Positions 21,021 to 23,632 of a DNA stretch of 23,632 nt are shown here, piece by piece. Below the pieces are notes generated by a model. That model saw only the letters and a list, made by a program, of their open reading frames with translations. It searched no databases and was not told where the DNA came from. The stretch's first letter is position 1; every line of letters starts with the position of its first letter. The translations under genes and the position numbers were made by a program. Source of the stretch: a virus; the IMG/VR virus record IMGVR_UViG_3300031507_000027, positions 1 to 23,632 of that record; one strand, given 5' to 3'.

Positions 21021-21031
21021 GACAGATGTCA
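21020..21031. promoter_or_regulatory. Operator-like inverted repeat at the early start site
   Basis: TGACA-GA-TGTCA is a perfect inverted repeat with a two-base centre that covers the end of the -10 box and the likely start of transcription. A bound protein would block the promoter. A near copy, TGTCA-CA-TGACG, is at 22281-22292. The HTH protein at 20213-20728 is an obvious candidate binder, but this is an inference. Confidence 0.45.
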
Positions 21032-21057
21032 GCAAAACATTCACCCAGGGGGACGCA

Positions 21058-21315
21058 ATGATCACTCGAATCTTTCTCGCACTCGCGATTGCATTCGGCA
21101 TGATTGCTGCGCCCACCCTGAATGTGGAGACGTCGGTTGTTACCGAGGTCGAGGTGATGTCATGGGATGAGTTCCACGCCGAAGAATTGTCTGAGGCTCT
21201 CGCGCACTTTGACCACTTGTTCAACTCGTACGAGTACAAGTTGAGCAAGAACAATCGGAGCATGATTCGACGTGACGGTGAGACGTCGTTCAAGTTCGTT
21301 GCGAAAGGCAAGTGA
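21058..21315 (+). CDS. Small secreted or membrane-anchored protein, 85 aa
   Basis: The ATG at 21058 is preferred over one at 21019 because AGGGGG lies five bases upstream and the protein then begins with a clean signal-like segment, MITRIFLALAIAFGMIAAPT. The rest is charged (VEVMSWDEFHAEELSEALAH), with a basic end (RRDGETSFKFVAKGK). It is the first gene after the early promoter. A secreted or membrane-anchored early protein could act at the cell envelope, for example in superinfection exclusion, but nothing in the sequence names a function. Confidence 0.65.
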   Translation: MITRIFLALAIAFGMIAAPTLNVETSVVTEVEVMSWDEFHAEELSEALAHFDHLFNSYEYKLSKNNRSMIRRDGETSFKFVAKGK

Positions 21316-21316
21316 C

Positions 21317-21442
21317 ATGGGACGCTACCAAGTTTGGTACGGCTTCAGCATTAAGCGCTTCGATGACAAGCGACAGGCAGAGATCTTCGCCCGCGATCAG
21401 GGTGGAATTGTCATCGATGACGAGATTCGTACTGCTGGCTAA
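21317..21442 (+). CDS. Tiny protein, 41 aa, unknown
   Basis: ATG one base after the previous stop, with AAAGG about nine bases upstream. The protein reads MGRYQVWYGFSIKRFDDKRQ, then AEIFARDQGGIVIDDEI, and ends RTAG. This has a strand-helix-strand pattern like other small phage proteins with 'F-D-x-(R/K)-x-x-A-E-x-F-A'. The next gene begins directly after its stop (TAATTG). The regular spacing supports it as a real gene despite the length. Confidence 0.6.
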   Translation: MGRYQVWYGFSIKRFDDKRQAEIFARDQGGIVIDDEIRTAG

Positions 21443-21721
21443 TTGAGAGTGGCCGCTCTCAACCGAACAAAGGTGAAGCAAGTGATCTCAACAATCGCAG
21501 GTGTAGCAAACTGCACCGTCAGCGTTGCAGTCTTTCGCGAGGTGGGTTCATCAATCCTCGCATCAATTCCTGCATCACTTCCGTCGGACGCGTTCGACTA
21601 TGCCGCGCAGGCTCAAGGCTACTTTCGATTCGCGATTCAGGACATGGACGCCACGCGAATTGAGATCGAGATCTTTCGTGGTGGCGAAACTCTCGAACTG
21701 ATTCAGATCACCCGCGACTAG
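21443..21721 (+). CDS. Small protein, 92 aa, unknown
   Basis: Starts at TTG 21443 directly after the previous stop (TAATTG, the same junction as at 1980); a GTG two codons later is an alternative. No strong ribosome site is seen, so translation is probably coupled. The front half is helix/strand mixed (KVKQVISTIAGVANCTVSVA), and the end is beta-like with charged residues (TRIEIEIFRGGETLELIQIT). No family is recognised. Confidence 0.6.
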   Translation: MRVAALNRTKVKQVISTIAGVANCTVSVAVFREVGSSILASIPASLPSDAFDYAAQAQGYFRFAIQDMDATRIEIEIFRGGETLELIQITRD

Positions 21722-21763
21722 TCTGGTAAGCTGACAGTCCAACCCGACGCAAAGGTGGAGACC

Positions 21764-22042
21764 ATGAACTTCAGGCTGAAAATTGTGTCCTGCGAATACC
21801 TCGATGACGTGCCGACAATTCGTCACGAGTACGCAATGAAGGACGCGATTGAGTTCGCCGAGATCGTGCAGTCCTCAATGTCGCGAATCAGCGACATGCT
21901 GAAGTTCGACACGGACTACCGCGGCACATTTCAGGTCGAACTGAAAGTGTTCGTTGACAATGAACTTCGTGCGACTCAGTACTTCCGGCGCAGCGAAAGT
22001 GAAAACAGCGTGATCACAAGTTGGCGCGTCTGCAATTACTGA
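21764..22042 (+). CDS. Small protein, 92 aa, unknown
   Basis: The ATG at 21764 has GGTGGAG just upstream; a GTG at 21755 lies in that ribosome site and is less likely. The protein begins MNFRLKIVSCEYLDDVPTIR, has a helical middle (KDAIEFAEIVQSSMSRISDM), and a beta-like end (GTFQVELKVFVDNELRATQY). The end has the same 'charged beta' look as the preceding gene's end, but similarity is too weak to call a duplication. It is the last gene before the terminator at 22066-22093. Confidence 0.65.
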   Translation: MNFRLKIVSCEYLDDVPTIRHEYAMKDAIEFAEIVQSSMSRISDMLKFDTDYRGTFQVELKVFVDNELRATQYFRRSESENSVITSWRVCNY

Positions 22043-22065
22043 TCTCGTCCGAGTGAAGTGAGGGA

Positions 22066-22093
22066 AACCCGGGAATTTCCCGGGTTTTCTTTT
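22066..22093 (+). terminator. Strong intrinsic terminator of the first early unit
   Basis: AACCCGGGA (22066-22074) pairs perfectly with TCCCGGGTT (22078-22086) around a three-base loop, followed by TTTTCTTTT. It closes the four-gene unit that starts at the promoter at 20992. Confidence 0.85.
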
Positions 22094-22387
22094 GAGGCGG
22101 GCTGGAATTGCGAGTGGACTTTTGGACATCGCCCAGGAACGCCGTAATGTTGTCCATGTCGCCGCAACGCATTGCAGTGGGTTTGAGTCCCATGGATGCG
22201 TAGCCACAAAGTCGCCAACTTTGTGCCGAGTGATTGTGACCCGTCAACTTTGACGGTTTGAGAATTCAATAGTGGACGCGTGTCACATGACGTCACCTTT
22301 AGGTGATCCTTGTGTGGCTATCTTGACAAATTGTGTCTAAGCACCCGCTTAGGCGCAGCAAACATCAGGTTCGGTCACAGGAGAACC
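22094..22387 (+). other. Intergenic spacer with a hairpin array
   Basis: No gene with a usable ribosome site is seen in these roughly 300 bases. The left part (22094-22200) shows nothing clear, apart from a T-arm-like GTGGG-TTTGAGT-CCCAT that is not part of a tRNA. The right part holds four perfect small hairpins (22205-22352) and a TTGACA at 22324-22329 without a good -10 box 16-18 bases later. Confidence 0.5.
22205..22352. repeat. Array of four small perfect hairpins
   Basis: CACAAAGT-CGCCA-ACTTTGTG (22205-22225), CCGTCA-ACTT-TGACGG (22241-22256), TCACCT-TT-AGGTGA (22293-22306) and CTAAGC-ACCC-GCTTAG (22337-22352) are four unrelated perfect palindromes with short loops, spaced about 15-40 bases. 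The palindrome TGACGTCA (22288-22295) overlaps the third. None has a T run, so they are not terminators. Candidate roles are a replication origin, protein sites or a structured leader. Confidence 0.6.
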
Positions 22388-22456
22388 ATGCGCTTACTCA
22401 AAGTTAGCGTGTTGGTTGACTGCTTCTGTGACTGTTCCTGCTACTTGCTGTGCTAG
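22388..22456 (+). CDS. Possible Cys-rich leader peptide, 22 aa
   Basis: ATG with AGGAG four bases upstream. It reads MRLLKVSVLVD and then CFCDCSCYLLC, so five of the last eleven residues are cysteine. Its stop TAG (22454-22456) is the first part of the -10 box TAGAAT of the next gene, so it ends where the downstream promoter begins. Cys-rich peptides ahead of genes can act in cysteine-responsive attenuation in mycobacteria. That would need a transcript starting further upstream, which is not shown. Confidence 0.4.
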   Translation: MRLLKVSVLVDCFCDCSCYLLC

Positions 22457-22459
22457 AAT
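22451..22459 (+). promoter_or_regulatory. Extended -10 promoter of the 22507 gene
   Basis: TGCTAGAAT has the TG-n extension and a good -10 box; the -35 area (ACTGTT at 17 bases) is weak, as is usual for extended -10 promoters. Transcription would start near 22466, about 40 bases before the ATG. Confidence 0.6.
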
Positions 22460-22506
22460 CACCAGTGGGAAGCAACGGAGAACACACTCACCTGAAAGGC
22501 TCAATC

Positions 22507-23493
22507 ATGGCGATCACATTCAACGAAGCGATGGATCTCGTAAAGCAAGCGGGAGTTCCGGAAGCTGGCTTGAAGCCGATCCGTGACAAGTGGGATGAAG
22601 CTTTCAATCTCATCCTGAAGAACAATGAGCGTGTTGCGCAGATCAATGCTGCGAGGGCGCAGGACCCGAACAACACTGAGTACATTGATTCACTCTGGAA
22701 GCTGCACGCAAAGAATGACCCAAAGCTTTCGGAGACCGAAGCAAAGTTCGACGCAATTGCCGAGCAGTACGAGGAACTTCTCAAGGAGCTTCGCGAATTC
22801 GGTCGCACAAAGGTTCCGACTCCTCTTTCTGAGGACGACGCGAAGAATGTTCGCAAGGCAGTCAACGAAAGTTCCGAGACAATTCAGACTGCAATTGCTG
22901 GTGCCGCTTCGATGATGGCAATGGTCGACGCCATTCTCGCGGCCAATGGAAATTCGGTGCCTGGCGGCCTGATTTCTCTAATGCCCGAAGTTGACAGCCT
23001 GAAGAACACTCGCGGCCGAAAGGCAGGAACTTCCACCACAAGTTACGCAACGCGTATTGGTGGATTCGAAATCAACGGCCGCAACATTCACCGAGACGGT
23101 AAGGCAAACTTCCGTTACGCGGCAGATTCTCTCAGCACTGAATTTGGTGCCGAGAACTTCCCCGAGAACAAGGTGACCGGCGAAGAAATCGAAGAGGCTT
23201 ATTTCGCCGCGATCGAAAAGCCTTTCCGAAGTGTAAAGACGGCAGACACCACAAAGACTTTCGAATTCACGAAGGAAGTCAAGATCGCCGAGAACGCCAC
23301 AGAAACTCGCACGGTAAGCCTGACGGTGAAGGCAAAGGAAGCTGACACCGCTTCCAACACTGAAAGTGTCAACCAGTCTGACACGACGAACGTTCCGGAA
23401 AACAAGTCGGCTGAAAGTGAGCCGGTAAAGTCAGCCGAGAACAAGACCCCCGCAAAGAAGACGGCGGCCCCCGCAGCTCAGGCAAAGAAGTAA
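22507..23493 (+). CDS. Early protein with coiled-coil front and histone-like tail, 328 aa, unknown
   Basis: ATG 22507 with GAAAGG seven bases upstream; an earlier GTG at 22450 lies in the promoter and is rejected. Residues 1-150 are helical and charged (for example ETEAKFDAIAEQYEELLKEL at 76-95). Residues 168-240 form a compact domain with TRGRKAGTS (an AT-hook-like RGRK) and then SYATRIGGFEINGRNIHRDG, KANFRYAADSLSTEFG and a helix EEIEEAYFAAIEKPF. From about 275 it is low-complexity, ending PAKKTAAPAAQAKK, like histone H1 or nucleoid-protein tails. It stands alone between its own promoter and terminator, so it is probably made in quantity early. DNA binding is an inference; no family is assigned. 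Confidence 0.75.
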   Translation: MAITFNEAMDLVKQAGVPEAGLKPIRDKWDEAFNLILKNNERVAQINAARAQDPNNTEYIDSLWKLHAKNDPKLSETEAKFDAIAEQYEELLKELREFGRTKVPTPLSEDDAKNVRKAVNESSETIQTAIAGAASMMAMVDAILAANGNSVPGGLISLMPEVDSLKNTRGRKAGTSTTSYATRIGGFEINGRNIHRDGKANFRYAADSLSTEFGAENFPENKVTGEEIEEAYFAAIEKPFRSVKTADTTKTFEFTKEVKIAENATETRTVSLTVKAKEADTASNTESVNQSDTTNVPENKSAESEPVKSAENKTPAKKTAAPAAQAKK

Positions 23494-23516
23494 AACTTCA
23501 CCACACAGACAATCAA

Positions 23517-23545
23517 CCCTCGGCCAAATTGGTCGGGGGTTTTTT
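23517..23545 (+). terminator. Intrinsic terminator after the 22507 gene
   Basis: CCCTCGGCC (23517-23525) pairs with GGTCGGGGG (23531-23539), nine pairs with two G-U, around AAATT, followed by six T. Confidence 0.85.
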
Positions 23546-23599
23546 GTTGCTCTGAAACACTCTTAAGTGAGAGGCTTTAGTTTCAACAAACTTTGATGC

Positions 23600-23632
23600 A
23601 TGAGCAACGGCAGATGGAATTTCCGCAGCCCG
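23600..23632 (+). CDS. Possible start of a next gene, cut by the window edge
   Basis: ATG 23600 reads MSNGRWNFRSP to the edge. No clear ribosome site is visible. An inverted repeat CACT-CTTA-AGTG (23558-23569) lies upstream and might be part of its control region. Only eleven codons are seen, so this is a weak call. Confidence 0.25.
   Translation, partial: MSNGRWNFRSP

Noticed and set aside
22160-22200. tRNA-like T-arm (GTGGG-TTTGAGT-CCCAT)
   Set aside because: No matching acceptor, D or anticodon arms can be placed upstream, and the loop lacks the usual C. It is also not supported as an attachment site because no integrase is visible.
22113-22202. A plus-strand frame of about 29 codons from a GTG
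   Set aside because: No ribosome site, low-complexity-free but unremarkable product, and no promoter ahead of it after the terminator.
22036-22296. Minus-strand frames of 77-110 codons over the early spacer
   Set aside because: They run through the strong terminator and the hairpins, have poor starts, and oppose the early transcription direction.
1-23632. CRISPR array, insertion sequence or prophage integration genes
   Set aside because: No regularly spaced direct repeats, no transposase or integrase motifs, and no terminal inverted repeats of an insertion element were seen.

Overview
The window is part of the genome of a double-stranded DNA bacteriophage with a short, podovirus-type tail. 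No host gene, integrase or tRNA is visible. The virion genes fit the P22-like plan: large portal, scaffold, HK97-fold capsid, head-tail adaptor, gp10-like beta-propeller and internal/ejection proteins. There is no tape measure, tail-tube or tail-sheath gene. Frequent GTG and TTG starts, an amidase-LysM lysin, a poly-gamma-glutamate hydrolase on the tail and an Acb2/Tad1-type small protein suggest a Gram-positive host, most likely an actinobacterium. That host call is an inference. Base composition is near 50% GC by eye.

Layout. Positions 1 to about 20.76 kb are read leftwards on the minus strand as one late block of tightly packed, often overlapping genes. In transcription order it holds: a double-HTH regulator (20213-20728), a holin-like membrane protein, a small-terminase-like protein, an HxH-motif virion protein, four very small genes (two with Cys/His metal-site patterns), the endolysin, two related minor tail proteins, a PGA-hydrolase tail protein, a strongly structured non-coding element (about 14421-14580), the large terminase, a chain of small acidic or Cys-rich proteins, the portal, three small proteins including an Acb2/Tad1-like one, the scaffold, the major capsid protein, a hairpin, two small virion proteins, the adaptor, the beta-propeller, two tiny proteins, and Gln/Ala-rich ejection-type proteins running off the left edge.

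From about 20.8 kb rightwards the window is read on the plus strand and looks like the start of an early region. It has a promoter with an operator-like inverted repeat, four small unknown genes ending in a strong terminator (22066-22093), then a roughly 400-base spacer with four small perfect hairpins and a Cys-rich leader-peptide candidate. One separate gene of 328 codons follows, with its own extended -10 promoter and terminator.

How the parts fit. The double-HTH protein is the first gene of the late transcript and sits at the divergent early/late junction, so it may control the switch and its own operon. TerS and TerL, normally adjacent, lie 4.6 kb apart with lysis and tail genes between. 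The structured element sits directly before TerL. The Acb2/Tad1-like gene puts a probable anti-CBASS/anti-Thoeris nucleotide sponge inside the virion operon. Several small genes lie outside a simple length cutoff and were found by following start/stop overlaps: 12743-12871, 18505-18645, 17951-18100, 11439-11561, 21317-21442 and the partial gene 1-372.
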